6,523 nucleotides of DNA from an uncultured Alphaproteobacteria bacterium (GTDB lineage Bacteria > Pseudomonadota > Alphaproteobacteria > Bin95). A program made the translations under genes and the position numbers. Below are positions 1 to 5,785 of this stretch, piece by piece. Location of the stretch: contig CAJXVF010000144.1 in the NCBI GenBank assembly GCA_913060845.1, forward strand, positions 1 through 6,523, written 5' to 3'. The notes beneath the pieces are model-generated. The model ran no database searches. It had not been told where the DNA came from and saw only the letters and a program-made list of their open reading frames with translations. Position 1 is the first letter of the stretch; every line of letters begins with the position of its first letter.

Positions 1-48
1 CGAGATGTAGAGAGGTCTCGTGGGCTCGGAGATGTGTATAAGAGACAG
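1..48 (+). other. Synthetic Nextera (Tn5) sequencing adapter, not genomic
   Basis: Positions 30-48 are the 19-base Tn5 mosaic end AGATGTGTATAAGAGACAG. Positions 15-29 are the Nextera read-2 sequence GTCTCGTGGGCTCGG, 7-14 an eight-base index (GTAGAGAG) and 1-6 the end of the P7 primer (CGAGAT). The exact reverse complement lies at the other end of the window. This is library DNA left in the assembly, so genomic sequence starts at 49. Confidence 0.98.
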
Positions 49-700
49 GTATCGTCGATGACAGCACCATCGGCTTCGGCCCGTTGCGCAAGCACATCGA
101 CAAATCCAATGATGGCGTTCAATGGCGTCCTGAATTCATGACCGATGTGGTTCAAGAAAGCTAACCGATCCCGCCGCGCTGCTGCGACCGTTTGCACGGC
201 CCGTTCCAGCCGCCCTTCGCCTTCCACCCAACGGCGCTGCAGGTCAAAGGCGACTTTGGCGTTCTGAAGCACGCTTCGCAGGCTGCTCGGCGTGCAATCT
301 CTTGCCAGCATGGCTGTGTGCGCACCCGCTGCCAGCGCATCATTCTCATGTGCGGGCTCGTCCTGGTCCGCAATGAATATTGTTGGCGTGCGCAAAGCGC
401 TTGCTGCGAAAGTACGAGCGCGTGTATCGTCATAGGCACCGCTGACGATAACCGCATCACACCGTCCAAGGGCCATGCGATCCCGTTTTGTCGGATCAAC
501 CACTGCCTGGTCCGTCATCCTACGAACAGACGAAATTACGCCAGCCGTCTTCCCAGCCTTCAGAAGTGCCGTACAAATTCTAGATGGAGAGGCCACGACA
601 ACGCTCCACCCGCCGTAGCCGATGCGTCCGAATCGTCATCTCTATCAGCACTTTCCAGCACTGAGTAATCGCGGGCGTCCTGCGCCGCGTTTTTAGTCAT
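49..700 (-). CDS. Sensor histidine kinase, 5' part only, with an apparent frameshift
   Basis: This is the N-terminal part of a hybrid-type sensor kinase that would autophosphorylate on histidine; its ATP-binding domain lies beyond the window. The diagnostic part is the HisKA dimerisation helix FLNHIGHEFRTPLNAIIGF, with the phospho-accepting His codon at 140-138, preceded by a charged helix likely to be coiled coil. Upstream (about 615-300) is a fold that reads like a receiver domain, with VIVSG where DxxxxD-type receivers have the acceptor Asp, so it is probably an inactive pseudo-receiver. The start at 700 is chosen because AAGAGGGG lies 8 bases upstream. From there about 21 codons (MTKNAAQ...) run in one frame, but the receiver and HisKA lie in the -1 frame, which opens at 635. 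One missing base near GATGAC (640-635) would join them into ...SADRDDRFGRIGYGG. Without a frameshift, the kinase frame has only weak internal GTG starts. It is transcribed divergently from argG. The kinase call is firm; the exact N-terminus is not. Confidence 0.85.
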
Positions 701-708
701 CGCTCCAG

Positions 709-716
709 CCCCTCTT
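709..716 (-). promoter_or_regulatory. Ribosome binding site of the histidine kinase gene
   Basis: AAGAGGGG on the minus strand lies 8 bases before the ATG at 700-698. It favours this ATG over the in-frame ATG at 742, which has no comparable site. It is also the reason to believe that translation begins in the frame that later needs a one-base shift. Confidence 0.55.
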
Positions 717-806
717 GAACGATTAGCCAATGCATACGTCATCTATCCCAAAGAAATCAAAGCCTTTCTTCTCCTTTACGGAACGCTGTACAAATTGGAT
801 CAACTG

Positions 807-812
807 TATGAT
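807..812 (+). promoter_or_regulatory. Possible -10 element for argG
   Basis: TATGAT with a TG just before it lies 45 bases upstream of the argG start, inside the 156-base gap between the divergent kinase and argG starts. No good -35 element is visible at 16-18 bases spacing (the region reads CGCTGT), so this is a weak call based on one hexamer. Confidence 0.25.
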
Positions 813-856
813 ATCTCCTGGTCACTGAAGATCACCGCAACAGACAGGCTAACCCT

Positions 857-2065
857 ATGGCTGACAGCGTAAATAAAGTCGTGCTCGCTTATTCTGGCGG
901 CCTCGACACCTCAGTAATTTTGCATTGGCTACGAGAGACTTACGAGGCGGATGTCGTAACTTTCACAGCAGACCTCGGTCAGGGCGAAGAGCTAGAGCCC
1001 GCGCGCCTCAAAGCCGAATCCATGGGTGTCGAAGAAATTTTCATCGACGATCTCCGCGAAGAATTTGTGCGGGACTATGTTTTTCCGATGTTTCGGGCGA
1101 ATGCTATCTATGAAGGCGTCTATCTACTTGGCACGTCTATTGCCCGACCACTCATCGCAAAACGCCAAATTGAAATTGCCGAAGCAACAGGCGCTCAAGC
1201 CGTTTCCCATGGCGCCACCGGCAAGGGCAATGACCAGATCCGGTTTGAGCTTGGCTACTATGCCCTCAACCCAAATATCAAAGTCATCGCGCCCTGGCGG
1301 GAATGGGATCTGAACTCTCGCACAAAGCTGCTGCAATACGCTGAGGAACGCCAAATCCCTATCGCTAAGGACAAGCGCGGCGAGGCCCCTTACTCGACGG
1401 ACGCCAACCTGCTGCACATCTCCTACGAAGGCAAAGCGCTGGAAGATCCATGGGTCGAAGCGGACGAGGATATGTATACCCGTTCGGTCGCCCCCGAAGA
1501 TGCGCCAAATAAGGCCGAGTACATCGAGATCGCGTTTGAAAAAGGGGACCCCGTCGCCATCAATGATGTGCGCATGTCCCCGGCCACTTTGCTCGAGAAA
1601 CTGAACACGCTTGGCGGCACTCATGGCATTGGTCGGCTGGATATGGTGGAGAACCGCTTCATCGGTATGAAGTCCCGCGGTGTATACGAAACGCCGGGTG
1701 GCACGGTTCTGTTCGCTGCACGGCGCGGGCTTGAGTCCATCACCTTGGATAAGGGCGCTATGCACCTCAAGGACGAGATTGCACCGAAATACGCGGAGAT
1801 CGTCTATAATGGCTTCTGGTTCGCGCCAGAGCGGGAAATGCTGCAGGCCGCGATTGATGCTAGCCAGAAGCGTGTAAATGGCGTCGTCCGGGTCAAATTG
1901 CTCAAAGGTGTTGCCAGCGTTGTCGGGCGGAAATCCCCGAACAGTCTCTATAATGCAGATTACGCCACTTTTGAGGCCGACACTGTCTATGACCAGAAGG
2001 ATGCGGAAGGGTTCATTAAATTGAATGCTTTGCGCCTCAGAATCGCTGGCCTTGTGGATAAATAG
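857..2065 (+). CDS. argG: Argininosuccinate synthase
   Basis: This cytoplasmic enzyme joins citrulline and aspartate, using ATP, to make argininosuccinate, the penultimate step of arginine synthesis. The 402-residue protein has the normal length for the short bacterial class. The ATP-binding PP-loop signature AYSGGLDTS is at residues 11-19. The second family signature, [13 protein letters not shown], is at 119-131. Family stretches such as [13 protein letters not shown] (92-104), [31 protein letters not shown] and [11 protein letters not shown] follow in the expected order, so the gene looks complete and functional. The ATG at 857 is supported by the family N-terminus ([15 protein letters not shown]); the ribosome binding site is weak (AGG in CAGGCTAACCCT). 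It stands alone: it diverges from the kinase upstream and is separated from the next gene by 328 bases. It ends in TAG, which matters for judging the TAG codons in the barrel gene. Confidence 0.98.
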   Translation: MADSVNKVVLAYSGGLDTSVILHWLRETYEADVVTFTADLGQGEELEPARLKAESMGVEEIFIDDLREEFVRDYVFPMFRANAIYEGVYLLGTSIARPLIAKRQIEIAEATGAQAVSHGATGKGNDQIRFELGYYALNPNIKVIAPWREWDLNSRTKLLQYAEERQIPIAKDKRGEAPYSTDANLLHISYEGKALEDPWVEADEDMYTRSVAPEDAPNKAEYIEIAFEKGDPVAINDVRMSPATLLEKLNTLGGTHGIGRLDMVENRFIGMKSRGVYETPGGTVLFAARRGLESITLDKGAMHLKDEIAPKYAEIVYNGFWFAPEREMLQAAIDASQKRVNGVVRVKLLKGVASVVGRKSPNSLYNADYATFEADTVYDQKDAEGFIKLNALRLRIAGLVDK

Positions 2066-2122
2066 GACCGTAATCCACCGGATTTTGGTGCGACAGCGGC
2101 TGGAAGCCGCAGGGCGTAAGCC

Positions 2123-2178
2123 TTGTAAAAATGCTGCGCTGCACTTAAATTGAAGCTATTAGGATTAATCGGGAAAAT
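2123..2178 (+). promoter_or_regulatory. Candidate sigma-70-type promoter(s) for the DJ-1-like gene
   Basis: Two pairs can be seen. TTGTAA (2123-2128) and TAAATT (2146-2151) have a 17-base spacer. TTGAAG (2150-2155) and GAAAAT (2173-2178) also have a 17-base spacer. Both match the consensus only partly, and this AT-richer patch could give such matches by chance. Confidence 0.25.
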
Positions 2179-2380
2179 GCCTATCTGGCAGTCACTTCGC
2201 GTGTCGCCAAGGACAGCGTAATTCGTTCATCCTGTTCGCGACGTGCTTTGTGTTTGTTCGCCGCGGGACATCAAATTCAACGCCGCCGCGCCACAGCGGA
2301 CGTAGTCGCTCACATTGCGGCTGCTTCTTGTGCGCTGGTCCACTCCCCTGGATCAGCTACGCGCGACGCAAGAAAAAGAA

Positions 2381-2386
2381 AAAGGA
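2381..2386 (+). promoter_or_regulatory. Ribosome binding site of the DJ-1-like gene
   Basis: AAAGGA lies 7 bases upstream of the ATG at 2394. It decides the start: the longer in-frame extension back to 2250 has no such site and no protein-like composition. Confidence 0.75.
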
Positions 2387-2393
2387 ATTCAGC

Positions 2394-2966
2394 ATGCATG
2401 GAAGTAAGCCGCTGTCTGGCAAAAGCATCGCGATCATGGTCGCGTCTGGTTTTAATGAAGAGCATATGACAGATATCCAGAAGGCGCTTGTCGCCGCTGG
2501 CGCTCAGACCACAATCGTCTCCCCAGAAGTTGGCGTCGCCAACGGCTGGCATGATGGCGGTTGGGGCCACAACTTCTTCGTCGACGAAAAAGTCAGCGAC
2601 GTATTGCCGAGCCGTTTCGACATGCTGTTCGTCCCTGGCGGTAGCCGCTCCACCATCAACCTCACCCAGAACGCTCACGCGATCCGCGTTCTTAAAGGCA
2701 TGGTCGAGTCTGGTAAGCCCGTCGTTTTAACCGAAGACGCTGGCTTGGTTCTGGCCGCCGCAGAAGTCGCTTCTGGCCGGACAATCAGCGCTGCTGAAGA
2801 AGCCCGTGAGAAAATTGAGGCCGCTGGTGCCTCCATCGCTGAAGCTGGGTTTACTGTCGACGGCTCCCTCCTGAGCCTCGCAGATGGCGAGCAGATCGGC
2901 GAGTTCATTGTAGCGGTTAAGGGTGCTCTCGGCGCTGAAGAAGAAGCCGAAGAAGCAGCAGCCTGA
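2394..2966 (+). CDS. DJ-1/PfpI (class I glutamine amidotransferase-like) superfamily protein with altered active site
   Basis: A soluble 190-residue protein with the DJ-1/PfpI fold; relatives are chaperones, deglycase-like proteins and peptidases, often stress-linked. Visible features are beta-strand 1 KSIAIMVASGF (10-20) followed by Glu22/Glu23 in the position of the conserved active-site Glu, then the GW..GGWGHNFFVDE segment (51-65) typical of PfpI-like proteins, then LFVPGGSRS (78-86). The nucleophile elbow, normally A-I-C-H-G-P, reads VLTEDAG (111-117), so the catalytic Cys and His are replaced by Glu114 and Asp115. It probably lacks the usual thiol chemistry. This resembles the catalytically silent DJ-1-like C-terminal domain of large-subunit catalases, and a structural or binding role is inferred. 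The C-terminus is a low-complexity acidic tail (GAEEEAEEAAA). The start is fixed by a good ribosome binding site. It is a single-gene unit ending at an intrinsic terminator. Confidence 0.88.
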   Translation: MHGSKPLSGKSIAIMVASGFNEEHMTDIQKALVAAGAQTTIVSPEVGVANGWHDGGWGHNFFVDEKVSDVLPSRFDMLFVPGGSRSTINLTQNAHAIRVLKGMVESGKPVVLTEDAGLVLAAAEVASGRTISAAEEAREKIEAAGASIAEAGFTVDGSLLSLADGEQIGEFIVAVKGALGAEEEAEEAAA

Positions 2967-3019
2967 ACTCAAAGTACCCCGCAGCGTACTTAGCGCTGCA
3001 CCGGATTTGAGCACTATCC

Positions 3020-3057
3020 AAGGGCCGGACGCAGCAATGCGTTCCGGCCCTTTCTTT
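3020..3057 (+). terminator. Rho-independent terminator after the DJ-1-like gene
   Basis: The left arm AGGGCCGGACGCA (3021-3033), a GCAA tetraloop and the right arm TGCGTTCCGGCCCT (3038-3051) pair fully apart from one bulged base, and TTTCTTT follows. The stable GC-rich stem, GNRA-type loop and T-rich tail are the classic pattern. It separates the DJ-1-like gene from the GFA gene. Confidence 0.92.
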
Positions 3058-3119
3058 ATGCACGAGCGCGCACTACGATTTTCTCCTTTCTTCAATAAGC
3101 ACGGATTTCGGGGTACTGC

Positions 3120-3545
3120 ATGCCAAAGTTCAAAGGCAGCTGCCATTGTGGCAAACTGCGGCTCACCTTTGTGAGCCCGTCCAAAGCTGCTGCTCTGCCA
3201 GTTCGCGAATGCGGCCGTTCGTTCTGCCGCAAGCACGGTGCCAGGACGATGACTGACCCCGCCGGCACCGCCATGATTGAAGCTGAGCCCGGCGCGCTGA
3301 ATGCCTATCAATTTGGCCTTGGCACTGCAGATTTCTTGGTCTGTAACGGTTGCGGCGCATATATGGGCGCCTTCTTTGACGATGCTGGAACAAGCTATGC
3401 GACCTTGAACATCAATGTGTTCGATGACCGACTGGACTTCTCCCAGCCTGCCGCCTCCGCGGACTATGGCGCTGAGGATGCTGAGGGTCGCAAAGTCCGC
3501 CGCCGCGCGCGCTGGACGCCTGCAACCCTCAAACACCTTACCTGA
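3120..3545 (+). CDS. GFA family (glutathione-dependent formaldehyde-activating enzyme-like) zinc protein
   Basis: A 141-residue soluble protein of the GFA/CENP-V family, whose founding member helps formaldehyde react with glutathione; most members have no proven substrate. The order is characteristic: GSCHCGKLRL with Cys8 and Cys10, then ECGRSFCRKHGA with Cys31 and Cys36, then YQFGLGTADFLVCNGCG with Cys75 and Cys78, then YATLNINVFDDRLDF. The outer four cysteines would hold the structural zinc. The inner site normally has C-x-C-S-x-C, but here reads C31-G-R33-S-F-C36, so one catalytic-site ligand is an Arg (codon CGT at 3216-3218, one transition away from TGT). The start follows the family N-terminus; the ribosome binding site is weak (CGGGGT). 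The gene lies downstream of a terminator, so it is probably its own unit. Its last 82 bases overlap the open frame of the convergent barrel gene. Confidence 0.9.
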   Translation: MPKFKGSCHCGKLRLTFVSPSKAAALPVRECGRSFCRKHGARTMTDPAGTAMIEAEPGALNAYQFGLGTADFLVCNGCGAYMGAFFDDAGTSYATLNINVFDDRLDFSQPAASADYGAEDAEGRKVRRRARWTPATLKHLT

Positions 3546-4153
3546 CCCGTATCAACTCCGACGCCAACCCTGTTTACGGTGATCGGCTGGAAGGTGGCGG
3601 CCCGCTGAATCTCCAGGCGGACCACACCATCAAGGCGGCGCGGAATGAACAGCCGTAATGCCCCCCCTGGCCCAGGCCATTCGGTCGCCCGGATCAACTC
3701 GCCATTGCCGATCTTGGCTGCCACATCGCCCGTAAAATCGCCTTCAGAGAACGCGTCTGATGGCTGCCCATACCGGCGCGCCAACTCGCCCTCGACTCGA
3801 GTGAACAACCGCTCCGCATCTCTGGGCTCGGCTACATCAATGATTATTGCCGCCGTCCGAAGCCCGCCCTTCTTTGAGACCAAGGCTAACCGTTGGCGCT
3901 CGCTGATCTGCGGCAACAGCACCGCCGTCTCATAGACCGTGACGCCAGCGAGATCGACGCCGCCAGTAATGCCGCCTGCTTCAAGGCTTTGGACCGTTTC
4001 TGTCATCAGCTTACCTGGCGTCAATGCCATCATGTCCGACGCTGGCGTAAAGCGTACATCCGCCTTGGGCGCATCAGGATCTAACGGAACGAGGTTCGGT
4101 GCAGCATCAAAGCCGTCGCTGAAGGACTGACCAGCCGCCTTGTTGAAGCTCAA
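3464..4153 (-). CDS. Gene Z, last piece: end of barrel and C-terminal domain
   Basis: Coordinates begin at a TTG that gives a nominal start, but the frame is open back to the TAG at 4207. Residues 524-543 of the full frame complete the barrel (YKVGFTYTLSF). After that comes a Pro/Asp-rich linker (about 544-580) and then a mixed alpha/beta domain (about 590-727). The latter includes VYETAVLLPQISERQR, LRTAAIIIDVAEPRDAERLF, RYGQPSDAFSEGDF and LRLFIPRRLDGVVRLEIQRA. I do not recognise the domain. The last 30 or so residues (RVAGVQRARRR...) are antisense to the GFA gene, Arg-rich and unlike the rest. The true end may lie earlier, for example at the TAA at 3576-3574, which is one base out of frame. 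Confidence 0.6.
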   Translation of the reverse strand: MSFNKAAGQSFSDGFDAAPNLVPLDPDAPKADVRFTPASDMMALTPGKLMTETVQSLEAGGITGGVDLAGVTVYETAVLLPQISERQRLALVSKKGGLRTAAIIIDVAEPRDAERLFTRVEGELARRYGQPSDAFSEGDFTGDVAAKIGNGELIRATEWPGPGGALRLFIPRRLDGVVRLEIQRAATFQPITVNRVGVGVDTGQVRCLRVAGVQRARRRTLRPSASSAP

Positions 4154-4204
4154 TGTGTATGTGAAGCCGACTTTATATGCCCTTGTATCTTCAAGGCCGC
4201 GCGG

Positions 4205-5350
4205 CTACCGGCCATCGAAGCTGCCATCGAAGGCAAACCGGTGCGGCCCGTCGCTCCAAGACCAATTCAGGCCGACGCGATGGCTGAAAAGGTCTTGGCC
4301 GCCCTGGCGCCTATTCTGAATCTGCGCTCTATAATCTACCGCGAACGTATGTGCGCCCCAGTTGAAATTGATACCCGCATTCGGCGTCATATCGCGTGCG
4401 GTCAACTCCCCTTCAGACCCGTTCTCCCGATACGTGAAGCCAAGGGAGCCTGAGCCTTCCACGCCCCAATCATCAATCACAAACCGTCGATCTAACGCGA
4501 CATTCATTTGCGCAGTATCCGTATCAGCCGCCCCCAGATGGTCATCGATCAAACGATATTGGGCACCAATGCGTCCCGTCGTCAGGTCGTCCAGCGGATG
4601 GGTGAAATTGAAGTTACTGGAATAGGTATCGCGCTCTGTCGTCGAAAGCTCATTTTCTACGTTCTGCAGGAAGTTGTTCCAGGAAAAACTACCCTGATCC
4701 AAGCCGATGAATTTAGCAGGCCCGGCGAAATCTAGGCCGTAAGTAAACGTGTCCGTCGCATTGCCGCTATCAACTGCGTCTTGGAAAAACTGAGACCGCC
4801 TGCGTACCGACAAACCATCCTCAAAGCGCTTACCAACGCGGCCTTCCGCAGTGATCCGGTCTTTCGTGACAGAGGCACCATTTGGTGCGTAGTCTTCGCC
4901 AAACCGCTCAAATCGCGCGCCGTAACTCCATCCACCTTCACGGATACGACCATCCAACTCCAGCGCACCGCCAAAATCCGTTTCTTTGACGACGGCCCCT
5001 GCCCGGTTGACGACATCGCCGGACAACACTCCGGCTTCAAAATACATATCAAGGCTATGGCCATCGCTTGGCAGCAAAGTATGCGCCCAAGCTGCTGTTA
5101 CGACATTCTGGTCGCGCCGACGAAGGCCCGCTTGCTCATCCCGGAAATTCGCGATCCCATTCAGGCTGAACGATCCATATTCCGGATCGAAGAACAATGC
5201 GGACAAACCTGTGAACACGTCATCGCCAAATTCAATGGCGCGATGGTTCTTCGCACTTTCACCCGCGAAGGCGATGACTGATAGGCCCTGGTCTTGGCCA
5301 ACAATTTGCGGCTGCAGCTCAACATGAGCGCCAACTAGATTGCGCTGCAC
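4205..5350 (-). CDS. Gene Z, middle piece: bulk of the beta-barrel
   Basis: This piece holds most of the barrel strands, with repeated patterns such as GFRDEQ-type turns, GGWSYGARFERFG, DTFTYGLDFAG, DTYSSNFNFTH, TGRIGAQYRLI, GSLGFTYRENG, HTFAVDYRAQ and HRVGLNWSWSDG. It lacks a signal peptide, and the GTG at 5350 has no ribosome binding site, so it could not reach the outer membrane as an independent protein. The real start is that of the upstream piece. It stops at TAG only about 20 codons before the barrel end signal. Confidence 0.7.
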   Translation of the reverse strand: MQRNLVGAHVELQPQIVGQDQGLSVIAFAGESAKNHRAIEFGDDVFTGLSALFFDPEYGSFSLNGIANFRDEQAGLRRRDQNVVTAAWAHTLLPSDGHSLDMYFEAGVLSGDVVNRAGAVVKETDFGGALELDGRIREGGWSYGARFERFGEDYAPNGASVTKDRITAEGRVGKRFEDGLSVRRRSQFFQDAVDSGNATDTFTYGLDFAGPAKFIGLDQGSFSWNNFLQNVENELSTTERDTYSSNFNFTHPLDDLTTGRIGAQYRLIDDHLGAADTDTAQMNVALDRRFVIDDWGVEGSGSLGFTYRENGSEGELTARDMTPNAGINFNWGAHTFAVDYRAQIQNRRQGGQDLFSHRVGLNWSWSDGPHRFAFDGSFDGR

Positions 5351-5356
5351 CGTTTG

Positions 5357-5773
5357 CTACGAAAAGAAAGCGAATGTGTTGCCGCCCTCGAATACGAACG
5401 GAACCGTTGCGTCGCCTTTCTCCCATTCAAACCCGGCCCGCTCCAAGATGAAGCCTTTCTCTGGTGCGCGGTATGCGGACTCGTTGATGGCCACACCCGC
5501 CGCACTCATCCGCACAGTTTCGAATGGGGAGATATCTTGTTCAGCCCGGACATCGAACTCGATGTGGAACTGTTCGCCTGTCTCCTTGAACGGCGAGTTC
5601 GCGTCATTCCCGCCAACGGAATAGTTCTCAAACTTGGTGGTGAGCGTTCCATCGACCCGCCACGCGCCCATGAACGGCTCATCGATCGCGTCTTGGGCAA
5701 AAGCAATGCCGCTAGACCCAAGCAGGAAGGCGCTCGCCGATACGGCGGCGCTGAGGATGCGTTTGTTCAGCAC
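5357..5773 (-). CDS. Gene Z, first piece: signal peptide and first barrel strands
   Basis: This 138-codon piece carries a clear Sec signal peptide: MLNKR, a hydrophobic core, and the cleavage site AFA|QD after residue 26. Alternating-polarity stretches follow, such as WRVDGTLTTKFENYS, FHIEFDVRAEQD and GFILERAGFEWEKG, which look like the first strands of an outer-membrane barrel or its plug. On its own it is too short for a stable barrel and does not end with an outer-membrane end signal (it ends FAFFS just before TAG). It starts at GTG, 8 bases after AGGA. Confidence 0.75.
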   Translation of the reverse strand: MLNKRILSAAVSASAFLLGSSGIAFAQDAIDEPFMGAWRVDGTLTTKFENYSVGGNDANSPFKETGEQFHIEFDVRAEQDISPFETVRMSAAGVAINESAYRAPEKGFILERAGFEWEKGDATVPFVFEGGNTFAFFS

Positions 5774-5781
5774 AGCGCCTG

Positions 5782-5785
5782 TCCT
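5782..5785 (-). promoter_or_regulatory. Ribosome binding site of gene Z overlapping the stop of gene Y
   Basis: AGGA lies 8 bases before the GTG start of Z, and its first two bases are the last two of Y's TAG stop. This indicates translational coupling within the operon and supports the GTG start. Confidence 0.6.

Larger units (their letters stand above)
2066..2393 (+). other. Gene-free spacer and leader between argG and the DJ-1-like gene
   Basis: No convincing gene is present. Just after argG there are two small hairpins: AATCC-ACC-GGATT followed by TT (2072-2086) and GCGGCT-GGA-AGCCGC (2096-2110). The first could be a weak terminator; the second has no T-run. Two overlapping promoter-like pairs lie at 2123-2178. 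If either is used, the downstream gene has a leader of over 200 bases. The last 25 bases before the gene are strongly purine-rich (AAGAAAAAGAAAAAGGA). A reading frame is open in phase with the downstream gene from 2250, but its composition (Arg/Ser/Cys/Pro-rich) does not look like protein. Confidence 0.6.
3464..5773 (-). pseudogene. Gene Z: outer-membrane beta-barrel protein with extra C-terminal domain, interrupted by two in-frame TAG codons
   Basis: From the GTG at 5773 one frame runs 769 codons to a TAG at 3466-3464, broken only by TAG at codon 139 (5359-5357) and TAG at codon 523 (4207-4205). Three observations show it is one gene. All pieces are in the same frame. Protein character continues across both stops (...NTFAFFS-TAG-QTVQRNLVG... 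and ...FAFDGSFDGR-TAG-PRGLEDTRAYKVG...). The second and third pieces have only GTG or TTG starts without ribosome binding sites. The predicted product has a signal peptide (1-26), a long series of amphipathic, aromatic-rich strands typical of a barrel, the outer-membrane-type end YKVGFTYTLSF (533-543), and then about 225 further residues. It is the third gene of a minus-strand operon, 10 bases after gene Y, with AGGA overlapping Y's stop codon as ribosome binding site. I do not recognise the family. Nonsense mutations (CAG to TAG would do at either site), sequence error or readthrough are all possible. Confidence 0.8.

Noticed and set aside
192..668. Plus-strand 158-residue open frame
   Set aside because: It is antisense to the histidine kinase. 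Its Cys/Arg/Ser-rich composition is not protein-like, while the minus strand shows a clear HisKA motif.
1124..1765. Minus-strand 213-residue open frame inside argG
   Set aside because: It is a shadow of argG's reading frame in GC-rich DNA and contains no recognisable domain.
2096..2110. GCGGCT-GGA-AGCCGC hairpin as argG terminator
   Set aside because: The stem is only 6 base pairs and no T-run follows, so it is not a convincing intrinsic terminator.
2250..2393. N-terminal extension of the DJ-1-like protein
   Set aside because: The 48 extra residues are basic, Ser/Cys/Pro-rich and not protein-like; the good ribosome binding site sits before 2394.
2727..3536. Minus-strand 269-residue open frame
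   Set aside because: It runs antisense through the DJ-1-like gene, the terminator and the GFA gene, all of which are well supported on the plus strand.
4205..5359. Genome-wide reassignment of TAG to an amino acid
   Set aside because: argG and gene Y end in TAG at exactly the expected protein ends, so TAG serves as a normal stop here. Only local readthrough, mutation or error remain plausible.
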